From: Bacteroidota bacterium
Lineage (GTDB): Bacteria > Bacteroidota > Bacteroidia > Chitinophagales > Saprospiraceae
DNA: 64,000 nucleotides
Direction of reading: 5' to 3'
Assembly (NCBI GenBank): GCA_024743405.1
Contig: JANSWP010000022.1
Span: 1-64,000, forward strand
Each line of letters starts with the position of its first letter. Within the stretch, counting starts at the first letter, position 1. Positions 43,232-51,856 of this stretch are shown in pieces. The notes beneath the pieces are model-generated. The model saw only the letters and a list, made by a program, of their open reading frames with translations, did not search any database and had not been told where the DNA came from. A program made the position numbers and the translations under genes.

Positions 43232-43972
43232 ATGAATTTGACAAAACAACTTATTTATCCAATATCTTTGATTCTTATCATCTTGATTTTTGCCTACCAA
43301 AATGCCCCCAACAGCTAAAGTGATACCAAGCAAGCATCAGAAGTAACGCATCCAAAAGACTTTGCAAATGTCCCGATCAGTCAAGAAAAAATCTACCAAC
43401 CTAGCGCAAAAGAATTGAATGTTTTAGGGTTTGACACCACCCAAGCTATACCTCAAGGAATAAAACAAGGAGCTAACGCACCTGTTTTTAGGGGTGTTGA
43501 CCAAAATGGCAATACGGTGAGCCTAAAAGAAAGATTAACTAAAGGTTCTGTAATATTGATTTTTTATAAAGGCGAATGGTGTGGGATTTGTAATCGGCAC
43601 CTTGCCACATATGCCGATTCATTAGATATGATTCAACAAAATGGGGTCTCCGTAATCGCTATCACTCCTGAAATTGCCACAAACGCAAAAAAGACTGCTC
43701 AAAAAACGGGTTTGAATATCCCCATTATTTCTGATTCAGATTTGACCATCATGAATGCATACGGTGTTACATTTAACGTAAATCAGGACTATCAAGATAA
43801 GGTTCGAAATTTTGCAAAAAACGACCTTACTTTAATGCATAGCATGAATGAAGCCTTTTTACCCGTCCCCGCAACATATATTATCAATCCGGCTGGAATA
43901 ATTTCTTATGTTCATTTTGACCACAATTACCGAAATCGTCCTCCTGTCAAAGAGTTGTTGATGAGTCTTTAA
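43232..43972 (+). pseudogene. Secreted peroxiredoxin-like gene broken by an in-frame TAA
   Basis: An ATG at 43232 opens with a signal sequence (MNLTKQLIYPISLILIILIF, then AYQNAPNS) and meets TAA at 43316-43318. The same frame then stays open for 217 codons to 43972. It encodes SDTKQASEVTHPKDF and an AhpC/TSA-like domain with APVFRGVDQNGNTV and the redox motif GEWCGICNRHL, ending PPVKELLMSL. One nonsense codon thus separates the export signal from an intact catalytic domain. A TTG at 43415 could restart translation without the signal. Either the gene is a recent pseudogene, the stop is read through, or the base is a sequencing error. Confidence 0.82.
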
Positions 43973-44051
43973 GAAGCTGTTTTAAATCATCAGTTGCTTA
44001 ATATTGAGGTCACCAGAATTTAGCACTTTACGTATCCTCAATATTTTACCT

Positions 44052-44133
44052 TTAGTAACGAATAAAGAATAACTTCATCATCTCATCGATAATCTTTATT
44101 CTAGTGGCGAACTTATTCTTTGCTCGTTGCTTA
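44052..44133. repeat. Short palindromic element resembling family E
   Basis: Arms TTAGTAACGAATAAAGAATA and its approximate complement ending GCTCGTTGCTTA enclose a short loop. The ends resemble the terminal repeats of the longer element at 63073-63275, but the core is missing. It overlaps the truA stop codon at 44131-44133. Confidence 0.55.
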
Positions 44134-44880
44134 CAAAAATACTTCTTCCAAATATTTTACTTCTGTCAAATATAGCCCTTGAGGATATGCTTCCTTAAAA
44201 AAAGCAGGGCGGATACCATTTTTTAAACAATTTTCAAATTCGTGCAATTCTAACTTCCCATAACCTACTTCCAAAATGTTTCCCACCAAAATACGAACCA
44301 TTCCTCTCAAAAAACGATTAGCTGTAATTCTAAACCGTATTTGTTGTTTGGATTCAAGTTGCTTGATTTCTGCATTCGAAATAATACATTGTGTATTTTT
44401 ATAAAGATCAGGTTGCTTACAGAACGCTTTAAAATCACTGGCCTCCGAAATCAATTCTGCCGCCTTTTTCATCTTTTCAAGGTCTAAATTTTTCTTCGAA
44501 TAATAAGCACTAATTTCACTCAAGAAAGGATCCTTTTTGGTGTGTATAAAATATTCATACGTCCTAGAAATAGCACCGTGTTGAGCATGGACTTCTCTTG
44601 AGACTTCCAAAAAATCATAAATACAAATATCGTTCGGCAACATTTTATTCAGTCGAAAAACGGGATCAAAGTCAAAAGCATTCTCTACCACTAAATGACA
44701 AAAAAAATGTCGGGCATGCACTCCTGCATCTGTTCGACCACATGGTATACAATTGATTTTTTGTCCCATCATTTTTGCTATCGAATCTTCCAATACCGCT
44801 TGAATAGAAGGCGAATTGGGTTGCCGTTGCCAGCCTCGATAGTTGGTACCTTTATAAGCCAAATGGATAAAATATTTCAT
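44131..44880 (-). CDS. truA: tRNA pseudouridine(38-40) synthase (TruA)
   Basis: TruA isomerises uridines 38-40 in the tRNA anticodon arm. With the ATG at 44880 the product has 249 residues, the normal length, and starts MKYFIHLAYKGTNYRGWQRQ. The catalytic aspartate lies in PCGRTDAGVHA, with FHLN-like RLNKMLPNDI and the late NRFLRGMVRILVG. An upstream ATG would add 14 non-conserved residues and is rejected. The stop lies inside a short palindromic repeat. Confidence 0.95.
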   Translation of the reverse strand: MKYFIHLAYKGTNYRGWQRQPNSPSIQAVLEDSIAKMMGQKINCIPCGRTDAGVHARHFFCHLVVENAFDFDPVFRLNKMLPNDICIYDFLEVSREVHAQHGAISRTYEYFIHTKKDPFLSEISAYYSKKNLDLEKMKKAAELISEASDFKAFCKQPDLYKNTQCIISNAEIKQLESKQQIRFRITANRFLRGMVRILVGNILEVGYGKLELHEFENCLKNGIRPAFFKEAYPQGLYLTEVKYLEEVFL

Positions 44881-44981
44881 AATAATCGTTAAATTGAATC
44901 CGAAAAACCACTTAAACATCAAACAAGAGGCTGTTCTATAAATTGCTTTCTAAATAATTTATAGAGTATTTTCCTTAGTAA

Positions 44982-45148
44982 TAAGTGCTTGGACAGAAAT
45001 AAGTTCCATATTTGACGAAAACTATTTATTTGCCAGAAGAGGCAAAAAGCACAGGCATATCCTTAGATATGGCGAGCATTTTTAACGAAATATGGTAAAT
45101 AAATAGTCCGTCATAATGTGTGTAAGTTATTTCTGTCCAAGCACTTAC
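44982..45148 (+). repeat. Palindromic MITE-like element, family A, copy 2
   Basis: Terminal inverted repeats of about 21 bp (TAAGTGCTTGGACAGAAATAA and its near complement) bound a 167-base element. It is the reverse complement of copy 1 at 40917-41090. The core CGAGCATTTTTAACG lies at 45073-45087. It contains no coding capacity. It fills most of the gap between truA and the DUF1761-like gene. Confidence 0.85.
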
Positions 45149-45181
45149 TTCCTAGAACCGCCTTACAAAATTAAACTAAAC

Positions 45182-45628
45182 ATGGATGAAATGAATTTTA
45201 TCCCAATTCTAGTTGCCTCACTCATTCCAATGACTGTAGGGTTTGCCTATTATCATAAAAAGACGGTAGGATCTGCCTGGATGGAATCACTTGGTAAAAC
45301 GGAAGAAGAACTACAAGAAGGCTTTAATATGGCACTTGTTACAATCGTTGGATTGGTGATGTCATTCCTTATGGCATTCTTAATCAATGCCTTAGTTGAA
45401 ATTTCACACAGAGACATTAATGATGCTGGAGAATTGATTTTTGCAAGTGATTACAATTTTGGACACGGTGCATTTCATGGATTATTATATGGGTTGTTAT
45501 TTGCGATGCCTATTCTTGTAACCAATGGGATGTATGAGCGAAAATCTTGGAAAAACATATTCATCAATGTAGGGTATTGGCTCATCACCATCTCTTTAAT
45601 GTCTGGTTTAATGGATGCATGGAATTAA
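45182..45628 (+). CDS. DUF1761-like membrane protein
   Basis: The 148-residue inner-membrane protein has about four helices: roughly 5-22 (FIPILVASLIPMTVGFAYYH), 48-72 (ALVTIVGLVMSFLMAFLINA), 96-118 (GAFHGLLYGLLFAMPILVTN) and 125-145. The layout and GSAWM segment fit DUF1761, whose function is unknown. The ATG at 45182 is chosen because upstream in-frame codons lie within the palindromic element. A strong terminator follows. Confidence 0.8.
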   Translation: MDEMNFIPILVASLIPMTVGFAYYHKKTVGSAWMESLGKTEEELQEGFNMALVTIVGLVMSFLMAFLINALVEISHRDINDAGELIFASDYNFGHGAFHGLLYGLLFAMPILVTNGMYERKSWKNIFINVGYWLITISLMSGLMDAWN

Positions 45629-45685
45629 ACTTTAATAAACAATTGACTATTTATAGTCAGCGGCTTTTTACATAGCAAATACATG

Positions 45686-45726
45686 AAAAAAATCTCATCA
45701 GCTCAGTACTGATGAGATTTTTTTTT
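45686..45726 (+). terminator. Terminator after the DUF1761-like gene
   Basis: The stem AAAAATCTCATCAG with its complement around a seven-base loop is followed by a run of T on the plus strand. It separates the DUF1761-like gene from popT. Confidence 0.85.
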
Positions 45727-45772
45727 GGAAGAACTTCTACTAAACAATTCATTAAACTTATCAATCAGTTTT

Positions 45773-45780
45773 TACATTTG
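45773..45780 (+). promoter_or_regulatory. Bacteroidota -7 element of the popT operon
   Basis: TACATTTG matches TAnnTTTG and ends four bases before the ATG at 45785, the same arrangement as at hemL. It implies a leaderless or nearly leaderless transcript. No clear -33 element is visible. Confidence 0.4.
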
Positions 45781-45784
45781 CAGC

Positions 45785-46726
45785 ATGAAAAATCAACCTT
45801 CAAATTTCAAATTAGCTTTAAAAGGTATGGCGATGGGTATTGCCGAAGTTATTCCAGGTGTTTCGGGAGGTACCATTGCCTTTATCACAGGCATATACGA
45901 GAAGCTAATCAATACCATTAAAGCTTTTAGCCCCGCTTTAATACTCGTTTTCAAAAAGGCCGGAGTTAAAGGGGTTTGGACAACGATCAATGGTAATTTT
46001 TTGACTACCCTTCTTATTGGGATGGCTGCTGGAGTAGTCCTTGGTGTTTTTGGAGTTACACATATTTTAGAGACTTATCCTCAATTGTTGTGGGCTTTCT
46101 TTTTTGGTTTAATCATCGCTTCTTCTATTTATATTGGAAAACAAGTTGAAAAATGGGACATCGTCGCTATTATTTCTTTGATCCTTGGAATAGCTGTCGC
46201 TTATTATATAACAGTGGCAAGTCCAGCACAAGGAAACGAAGCACTTTGGTTTGTTTTTATTTCGGGAATGATTGCGATTAGTGCGCTTATCCTCCCTGGT
46301 ATTTCCGGTAGCTTTATATTATTACTAATGGGCATGTACACTTTTATCATTCCAACCGTCAAAAGTGCATTATCTACTTTTGATACTCAGAGTTTAATAA
46401 TTGTAGGCGTTTTCGGAATGGGTTGTTTAGTTGGTTTAGCTACTTTTTCAAGGGTATTGTCTTGGACCTTTAAGAACTATAGAAATCCAACCTTAGCATT
46501 ATTGACAGGTTTTATGATTGGTTCTTTAAATAAATTATGGCCGTGGCGCAATGTTTTGGAATATCGTGAAAATAGCAAAGGAGATATGGTTCCATTTTTA
46601 GAGCAAAGTGTAATGCCAAGTAGCTTTGAAGGAGAAGCAATGGTTATAGGCGCAATTATTTCTATGATTTTTGGATTTATAATAGTCTTCGGTTTGGAAA
46701 AACTTGATACATCAGAACATGAATAA
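45785..46726 (+). CDS. popT: DUF368/PopT polyprenyl-phosphate transporter
   Basis: DUF368 proteins such as PopT move undecaprenyl-phosphate back to the cytoplasmic face for reuse in wall and glycan synthesis. The 313-residue product begins with the signature KGMAMGIAEVIPGVSGGTIAFITGIYEKL and repeats the inverted motif in ALILPGISGSFILLLMGMY, as expected for two inverted halves. About eight hydrophobic segments are visible. The ATG at 45785 is chosen by this signature; upstream codons overlap the terminator. The last eight bases overlap the aroE start, so both are coupled. The role is taken from characterised family members. Confidence 0.9.
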   Translation: MKNQPSNFKLALKGMAMGIAEVIPGVSGGTIAFITGIYEKLINTIKAFSPALILVFKKAGVKGVWTTINGNFLTTLLIGMAAGVVLGVFGVTHILETYPQLLWAFFFGLIIASSIYIGKQVEKWDIVAIISLILGIAVAYYITVASPAQGNEALWFVFISGMIAISALILPGISGSFILLLMGMYTFIIPTVKSALSTFDTQSLIIVGVFGMGCLVGLATFSRVLSWTFKNYRNPTLALLTGFMIGSLNKLWPWRNVLEYRENSKGDMVPFLEQSVMPSSFEGEAMVIGAIISMIFGFIIVFGLEKLDTSEHE

Positions 46727-47486
46727 GATTAAAAGACAATTTGGGTTGATTGGCTTTCCGCTGACACACTCATTTTCAAAAAAATATTTTTCTGACAAGT
46801 TTGAAAGAGAGGGAATTGAAGATTGTCACTATGAATTATTTCCACTAAAAACTATTGATGAATTACCCTCATTGATAAAAAGTTGCCCACATTTAGTTGG
46901 GCTGAATGTCACGATTCCATACAAACAGAAAGTATTTCAATATCTAAACGAGGTAGATGAAGAAGCAGAAAAAGTAGGTGCTGTCAACACTATAAAAATC
47001 CAAAACGGCAGACTAAAAGGTTATAACACAGATGTGTATGGCTTTGAGAAATCATTGATTCATTTGTTAAAAATTGATTCAGATCATAAAGAAAATAGTT
47101 TTCCCAGGAAAGCATTAATCCTTGGAACTGGAGGTGCAGCAAAGGCAGTGGCTCATGTTTTAAAAAAATTAAACATTGACATATCTTTTGTGTCTAGAAC
47201 TATCAATAAAGGCGATTTGACGTATTCAGAATTAGACCATAATTCGCTAAAAAACCACGCCTTAATTATCAATACAACTCCGCTTGGAACATCTCCCAAT
47301 GTGGAATTTTGCCCCGATATACCCTATGATTTTCTGTCCGAATCTCATTTTTTATATGATTTGGTTTATAATCCTGAAAAATCCTTATTTTTGACCAAAG
47401 GAGAAAACAAAAATACCCAAACATCTAATGGGTTGGAAATGTTATACTTGCAAGCAGAAAAAGCATGGGAAATTTGGAATAACTGA
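46719..47486 (+). CDS. aroE: Shikimate dehydrogenase (AroE)
   Basis: AroE reduces 3-dehydroshikimate to shikimate with NADPH in aromatic amino acid synthesis. The 255 residues show the substrate loop GFPLTHSFSKKYF, the catalytic lysine region NVTIPYKQKVF, NTDVYGF, the NADP site LGTGGAAKAVAHVL and the late NGLEMLYLQAEKAWEIW. The ATG at 46719 overlaps the popT stop by eight bases, indicating translational coupling. Confidence 0.95.
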   Translation: MNKIKRQFGLIGFPLTHSFSKKYFSDKFEREGIEDCHYELFPLKTIDELPSLIKSCPHLVGLNVTIPYKQKVFQYLNEVDEEAEKVGAVNTIKIQNGRLKGYNTDVYGFEKSLIHLLKIDSDHKENSFPRKALILGTGGAAKAVAHVLKKLNIDISFVSRTINKGDLTYSELDHNSLKNHALIINTTPLGTSPNVEFCPDIPYDFLSESHFLYDLVYNPEKSLFLTKGENKNTQTSNGLEMLYLQAEKAWEIWNN

Positions 47487-47539
47487 AAACAAAACTCACC
47501 CTTCCAAATTCATCCATCTCACCTTTAGAATGACAGCAT

Positions 47540-48784
47540 ATGAATAAATCAAAACCGGTTGAGAATCCCTATAAAGACCTAACAAAAAAGATGAAAGAAG
47601 CTATGAAAGAAACTAAAATTGTAGATTTTTCTAACACTGAAATCGCCTTTGCCGATAAATCTGACAGAGAATTAAAAGACGCAGCATGGCTATTTTATAT
47701 GATGAATAAGCCGTGGGTATCTAATTGGGGTACCGCATTCGGGGCATGGGCTGTCAAATGGCAACTACCCTTTTCAGAAATAGTCACACAACGTACAATA
47801 TTCAAACAGTTTTGTGGTGGAAGAACACTCCTAGAGTCGACTGAAACCATTGGAAGACTATCCAATTTTGGCGTTGCAAGTATTCTTGACTACGGTGCAG
47901 AAGCAAAGTCTACCGAGGAGGAATTCAATAAGACGATGAATGAGAATATCCGAGCTATTGATTTCGCTGCACAAAATGGTAGTGTACCTGTTATTAGCAC
48001 CAAAATCACAGGATTAGCAAGGTTTGGTTTATTGGAAGCCATGCAAAGTGACTCGGATTTAACGCCAAAAGAAACTGCTGAATATAAAAATGTATTGAAG
48101 CGCATTGATTCGATTTGCCATACCGCTCAACAAAAAGGAGTAAGCGTTTTTATAGACGCAGAAGAGAGTTGGATTCAGGACGCGATAGATCATTTGGTCA
48201 ATCTGATGATGAAACGATACAATCGCGAAAAGATAGTTGTATATAATACTTTCCAAATGTATCGAAAGGATCGTTTGGAATATTTGAAAAATTCATATGA
48301 AGACGCAAAGAATGAAGGTTACATCTTGGGCGCTAAACTAGTTCGCGGTGCCTATATGGAAAAAGAAAGAAATAGAGCAATGGAATTGGGATATGCATCT
48401 CCTATTCATGAAAGCAAATCGGCGACCGATGAATCCTATGATTTAGGCATCGAATTTTGTGTCAATAATTATGAAAAAATTGCTTCCTGTAATGCTTCTC
48501 ATAATGCTAAAAGTGCAAACCTTCAAGCAGAAATGATTATTCAGAAAGGAATTCAAAAAAATCATTTACACCTTAATTTTTGCCAATTGCTCGGCATGAG
48601 TGATCATTTGACTTTTAACCTTGCCAAAGCTGGATTTAACGTCGCTAAATATGTGGTTTATGGTTCTGTTCGAGAAGTCGTTCCTTATCTAGTTCGTCGT
48701 GCACAAGAAAATACAGCGGTAACAGGAGATATGAGCCGAGAGTTAGAATTGATATTGTCAGAGGTAAAAAGAAGAGGACTCTAA
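47540..48784 (+). CDS. Proline dehydrogenase
   Basis: This FAD enzyme oxidises proline to pyrroline-5-carboxylate, the first step of proline breakdown, usually at the inner membrane. The 414 residues show a TIM-barrel with KITGLARFGLLEA, VSVFIDAEESWIQDAIDHL, YNTFQMYRKDRLEYL, LGAKLVRGAYMEKERNRA and, near the end, FNVAKYVVYGSVREVVPYLVRRAQENTAV. The last two blocks contain the conserved substrate-binding arginines. It lies 53 bases after aroE and is likely the third gene of the popT operon, although the three pathways are unrelated. The pyrroline-5-carboxylate dehydrogenase gene is not in the window. Confidence 0.93.
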   Translation: MNKSKPVENPYKDLTKKMKEAMKETKIVDFSNTEIAFADKSDRELKDAAWLFYMMNKPWVSNWGTAFGAWAVKWQLPFSEIVTQRTIFKQFCGGRTLLESTETIGRLSNFGVASILDYGAEAKSTEEEFNKTMNENIRAIDFAAQNGSVPVISTKITGLARFGLLEAMQSDSDLTPKETAEYKNVLKRIDSICHTAQQKGVSVFIDAEESWIQDAIDHLVNLMMKRYNREKIVVYNTFQMYRKDRLEYLKNSYEDAKNEGYILGAKLVRGAYMEKERNRAMELGYASPIHESKSATDESYDLGIEFCVNNYEKIASCNASHNAKSANLQAEMIIQKGIQKNHLHLNFCQLLGMSDHLTFNLAKAGFNVAKYVVYGSVREVVPYLVRRAQENTAVTGDMSRELELILSEVKRRGL

Positions 48785-48792
48785 ACAGGTAA

Positions 48793-48841
48793 AAAGCATT
48801 GAGAAGTTGAAGTCGAAATAAAATCAACTTCTCAATGCTTT
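48793..48841. terminator. Bidirectional terminator
   Basis: A perfect 18-bp stem (AAAGCATTGAGAAGTTGA and its complement) around a 13-base loop is shared by the convergent proline dehydrogenase and SpoU genes. The SpoU stop codon lies within the right arm, and the T-run is stronger on the minus strand. Confidence 0.8.
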
Positions 48842-49357
48842 CAGTAGATCATAAACGACGATCCCCGCCGCACAAGCTACATTCATCGAGGTATTAACTC
48901 CCAACATTGGGATATGGATACTTGTTTCAGCCAAGGCAAGTAAGTCATCAGAAATACCGAATTGCTCACTTCCCAAAATTAGAATCGTTTCTTCTTTAGG
49001 CGCAAACTCAGTATATGGTATACTTTTATTAGTCCATTCTAAAGCGATAAGTTGATGGTTTTCCTTAAGGTTTTTGACCTCCTCTAGTTCTTCCAATATT
49101 TCATAAGGCACATATTGAATCGTTTGGCGGGCAATCCGAATTGCCTTTTGAGAAGTCAATTTCCAATCAGGAGATTTATAAATATAAACCTTACGAATGC
49201 GCGCCGAATCTGCCAAACGAAAAATTGCCCCCACATTTCGGATATCATGCACCCTATCCAACAACAATGAAACGGGGTTTCGATTTTGATTGATATGGGC
49301 TAAATGAGCCTGAAAATCTTTTCGCTCCTCTTTAAAAGTGATCTGGTGTTCAGCCAT
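48824..49357 (-). CDS. SpoU/TrmH-family RNA methyltransferase
   Basis: The 177-residue protein is a compact SPOUT methyltransferase that uses S-adenosylmethionine to 2'-O-methylate tRNA or rRNA. Motif 1 is LLLDRVHDIRNVGAIFRLADSA, motif 2 TILILGSEQFGISDDLL and motif 3 IHIPMLGVNTSMNVACAAGIVVYDLL. It lacks the extra N-terminal domain of RlmB. The exact RNA target cannot be told by sequence. Confidence 0.92.
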   Translation of the reverse strand: MAEHQITFKEERKDFQAHLAHINQNRNPVSLLLDRVHDIRNVGAIFRLADSARIRKVYIYKSPDWKLTSQKAIRIARQTIQYVPYEILEELEEVKNLKENHQLIALEWTNKSIPYTEFAPKEETILILGSEQFGISDDLLALAETSIHIPMLGVNTSMNVACAAGIVVYDLLKALRS

Positions 49358-49405
49358 CTAGATAAATTGGGTCAAATTTAGAAATATAAAGTAACGAGCA
49401 AAGGG

Positions 49406-50452
49406 CTAAAAAGTCCCATTATTTTCTCGGTAAACCACAGCTAAAACCACCTGTCCAGAAGCCTGTAATGTTGCCGGATCAATCACGTCCATATCATCAT
49501 TATGCGTGTGCCAGTAGTCTCCAAAACCAGTTTCAGTATTTACAGGTTTATTGATAATATCAATCATTGGAATGTTAGCAATCGTATTTACCATATAATG
49601 GTCATCCATACCAATGGTCGTAGGCTGATCAACGAAATAGTTATTTTTTTTCATTGATTTTGCTAGTTTCCAAACTTTATTCATGACTTGAGGTGCATAT
49701 TGCATGGATATTTGATCCTTTGCAAACCTGGCATCTTTTGCACCCACCATATCTAGCAATATTCCGTATTCAGGCTTATAGTTTTTGGCATGTAAATTTC
49801 GAGACCAATGTTGCGATCCTAAGCACCAAGAGAACATATCTCTAGCTGAAGAATCGTCATTTCCATAATCTTCCGCGTCAAAAAGTATTAAATCCACACC
49901 CATCCCGATCGGGTATTTATGTAGGTTTCGAGCAATCTCTAATAAAACACCTACCCCACTCGCTCCATCATCGGCACCTAGAATAGGTTCTCCTTGACGC
50001 TCTGTACTCAAAGGAGAATCAGCAATATGCCGAGAATCCCAGTGTGCTGCCAAAACGATTCTTTTTCGCTCTTTAGGATTGTATTGTGCGATAACATTGG
50101 TACCATTTAATAGCTCCCCAGTATAGGCCTCAGCTTGGAAATCTTGTTCTATGACATCTGCACCAAATTTTTTAAACTGTTGTACAAACCAATCTTTACA
50201 TTGACGGTGTGCTTCCGAATTTGGAACTCGTGGCCCAAAATCAACCTGTTTTTTCACATACATGTAGGCTGAATCACCCTCAAATTTTGGGACATTCACA
50301 GTTGTATAAACAGGAGGCTCCTCAGGCACTTCTTCTACATCACAACTCTCAAAGGAAATAAATAGGGTCAAAATAACCACCCAAATAAAAAAGTATCGGG
50401 CACTTCGGAGGTATCCGATACTTTGCTTTTCAATCGTAAAATCTTTATTCAT
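49406..50452 (-). CDS. M28 family peptidase (glutaminyl cyclase-like)
   Basis: The 348-residue secreted or anchored protein has an N-terminal hydrophobic segment ending FISFESC and an M28 zinc hydrolase domain. Metal ligands are visible in AAHWDSRHIAD, GADDGASGVGVLLE, FDAEDYGND and DYWHTHNDDMDVI. The family includes aminopeptidases and glutaminyl-peptide cyclotransferases; the length and WHTHNDD motif fit the latter group. The first 22 residues before the hydrophobic stretch are encoded in part by a palindrome (50390-50424), so the true start is uncertain. Confidence 0.9.
   Translation of the reverse strand: MNKDFTIEKQSIGYLRSARYFFIWVVILTLFISFESCDVEEVPEEPPVYTTVNVPKFEGDSAYMYVKKQVDFGPRVPNSEAHRQCKDWFVQQFKKFGADVIEQDFQAEAYTGELLNGTNVIAQYNPKERKRIVLAAHWDSRHIADSPLSTERQGEPILGADDGASGVGVLLEIARNLHKYPIGMGVDLILFDAEDYGNDDSSARDMFSWCLGSQHWSRNLHAKNYKPEYGILLDMVGAKDARFAKDQISMQYAPQVMNKVWKLAKSMKKNNYFVDQPTTIGMDDHYMVNTIANIPMIDIINKPVNTETGFGDYWHTHNDDMDVIDPATLQASGQVVLAVVYRENNGTF
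50390..50424. repeat. Palindrome inside the M28 peptidase 5' coding region
   Basis: AAAGTATCGG and its perfect complement form a 10-bp stem with a 15-base loop. The same stem sequence is part of the terminator at 28432-28468. It encodes residues of the signal region (SIGYLRSARYFF), an unusual place for such a structure. Confidence 0.5.
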
Positions 50453-50495
50453 GTTTATAATATTATGCGGCTTTACCTTTTAGAAAACCTATAAC

Positions 50496-51542
50496 TTATT
50501 TATTATCAAAATGTTGCCAACCTTGAGCCGTGATTTGGTGAACATTTCCACCCTTTGTATGCAATTTAATGCCGTCCTCTTTGGGAACAATTTCGCCCAT
50601 TATATAAATATCTGGCAAGTATTTTACCTTATCAACATCCTTTGGATCAATCGTAAAAAGTAGTTCATAATCCTCCCCTCCACTCAAAGCACAAGTGATA
50701 GGATCCAAATTAAAACTAATTGCTCGATATTGAGCCTCTGGGTGAATGGGAACACCACTTTCCTCTACAATTGCACCAACTCCAGACTGTTTGCATATAT
50801 GAAAAACCTCTGAAGCCACGCCATCAGAAACGTCAATCATGGAAGTCGGAATGAGCTTGTTTTTTGCAAATGCCTCAATCATATCTTTCCGTGCTTCTGG
50901 TTTCAACTGTCGCCCTACCAAATATTTTTGATTTTCCAAATCCGGCTGAACCCCTGGATTAGATAAATACACTTGCTTTTCTCTTTCCAAAATTTGAAGA
51001 CCCAAATAAGCTGCCCCAACATCACCAGTTATACATAATAAATCACCCACTTTGGCACCATTTCGATAAACCAATTTATCCTTTTCTCCTTGCCCGATTG
51101 CAGTTACGGAGATGACCATTCCTTTACGAATTGAAGTCGTATCACCTCCCACTAAGTCCACATTATATTTTTCGCAAGCCAAATGAATACCTTCATATAA
51201 CTCATCCAAAGCTTCGACAGAAAAACGATTCGAAAGAGCGAGCGAAACAGTAATTTGTTTCGGAAAAGCATTCATCGCATAGATGTCTGAAAGATTGACA
51301 ATGACAGATTTGTATCCCAAATGTTTCAGTGGCGAATACATCAAATCAAAATGAATACCCTCCACCAACATATCCGTAGAAATAACAGTCGCAAAATCTC
51401 CATTTTCTATAATCGCCGCATCGTCACCTATCCCCTTGAATGAAGATTGATTTTTTAATTTAAAGTTTTTAGTCAAATGATCTATCAAACCAAATTCGCC
51501 TAATTCATTTACATCTGTCCTTTTTCCAAATTCGTTTGTCAT
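50496..51542 (-). CDS. thiL: Thiamine-monophosphate kinase (ThiL)
   Basis: ThiL phosphorylates thiamine monophosphate to the active cofactor thiamine diphosphate. The 348 residues carry family motifs GIGDDAAIIENG, STDMLVEGIHFDL, NLSDIYAMNAFPKQ, DLVGGDTTS, ISVTAIGQGEKDKLVYR, GDLLCITGDVGAAYLGL, SMIDVSDGVASEV and CALSGGEDYELLFT. Length is normal. It lies 43 bases upstream of the M28 peptidase gene on the same strand. No other thiamine gene is nearby. Confidence 0.95.
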   Translation of the reverse strand: MTNEFGKRTDVNELGEFGLIDHLTKNFKLKNQSSFKGIGDDAAIIENGDFATVISTDMLVEGIHFDLMYSPLKHLGYKSVIVNLSDIYAMNAFPKQITVSLALSNRFSVEALDELYEGIHLACEKYNVDLVGGDTTSIRKGMVISVTAIGQGEKDKLVYRNGAKVGDLLCITGDVGAAYLGLQILEREKQVYLSNPGVQPDLENQKYLVGRQLKPEARKDMIEAFAKNKLIPTSMIDVSDGVASEVFHICKQSGVGAIVEESGVPIHPEAQYRAISFNLDPITCALSGGEDYELLFTIDPKDVDKVKYLPDIYIMGEIVPKEDGIKLHTKGGNVHQITAQGWQHFDNK

Positions 51543-51856
51543 AGTTAAGGATTGTTATGATTGTTCGATTGTTTTTCGAGGCGCAAAGGTAGGAAATGGT
51601 TTCATGGTTTCACCCTTTCTGAGTTCCTTTGTTTATTTGCTGCTTTAGAGATTTTATAAGGAAATCATTAATGAATAAAAATTGATTAAACTTTCGTTAA
51701 AATTGCACTTAAGATTAGAAGTCGCCCAACCTTTTCCAGATAAAAATGAGTCTCTAACGATAAAATACATATAATAGCTCAACTAAAAAAAAAGAACACC
51801 AATACCCTGATTATCAAATATTTAAAATCCAACTTCAAAATTAATACCACCTGATT
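51543..51856. other. Divergent intergenic region between thiL and a lipoprotein gene
   Basis: It contains the thiL -7 element (51584-51591, minus strand, TACCTTTG). No other element, repeat or reading frame is evident. Confidence 0.5.
51584..51591 (-). promoter_or_regulatory. Bacteroidota -7 element of thiL
   Basis: TACCTTTG on the minus strand matches TAnnTTTG and lies about 41 bases before the thiL ATG, a normal leader length. Confidence 0.4.

Noticed and set aside
49380-49406. GTAACGAGCAAAGGGC near the M28 peptidase stop as a family E fragment
   Set aside because: Only about 16 bases resemble the terminal repeat and no second arm is present.
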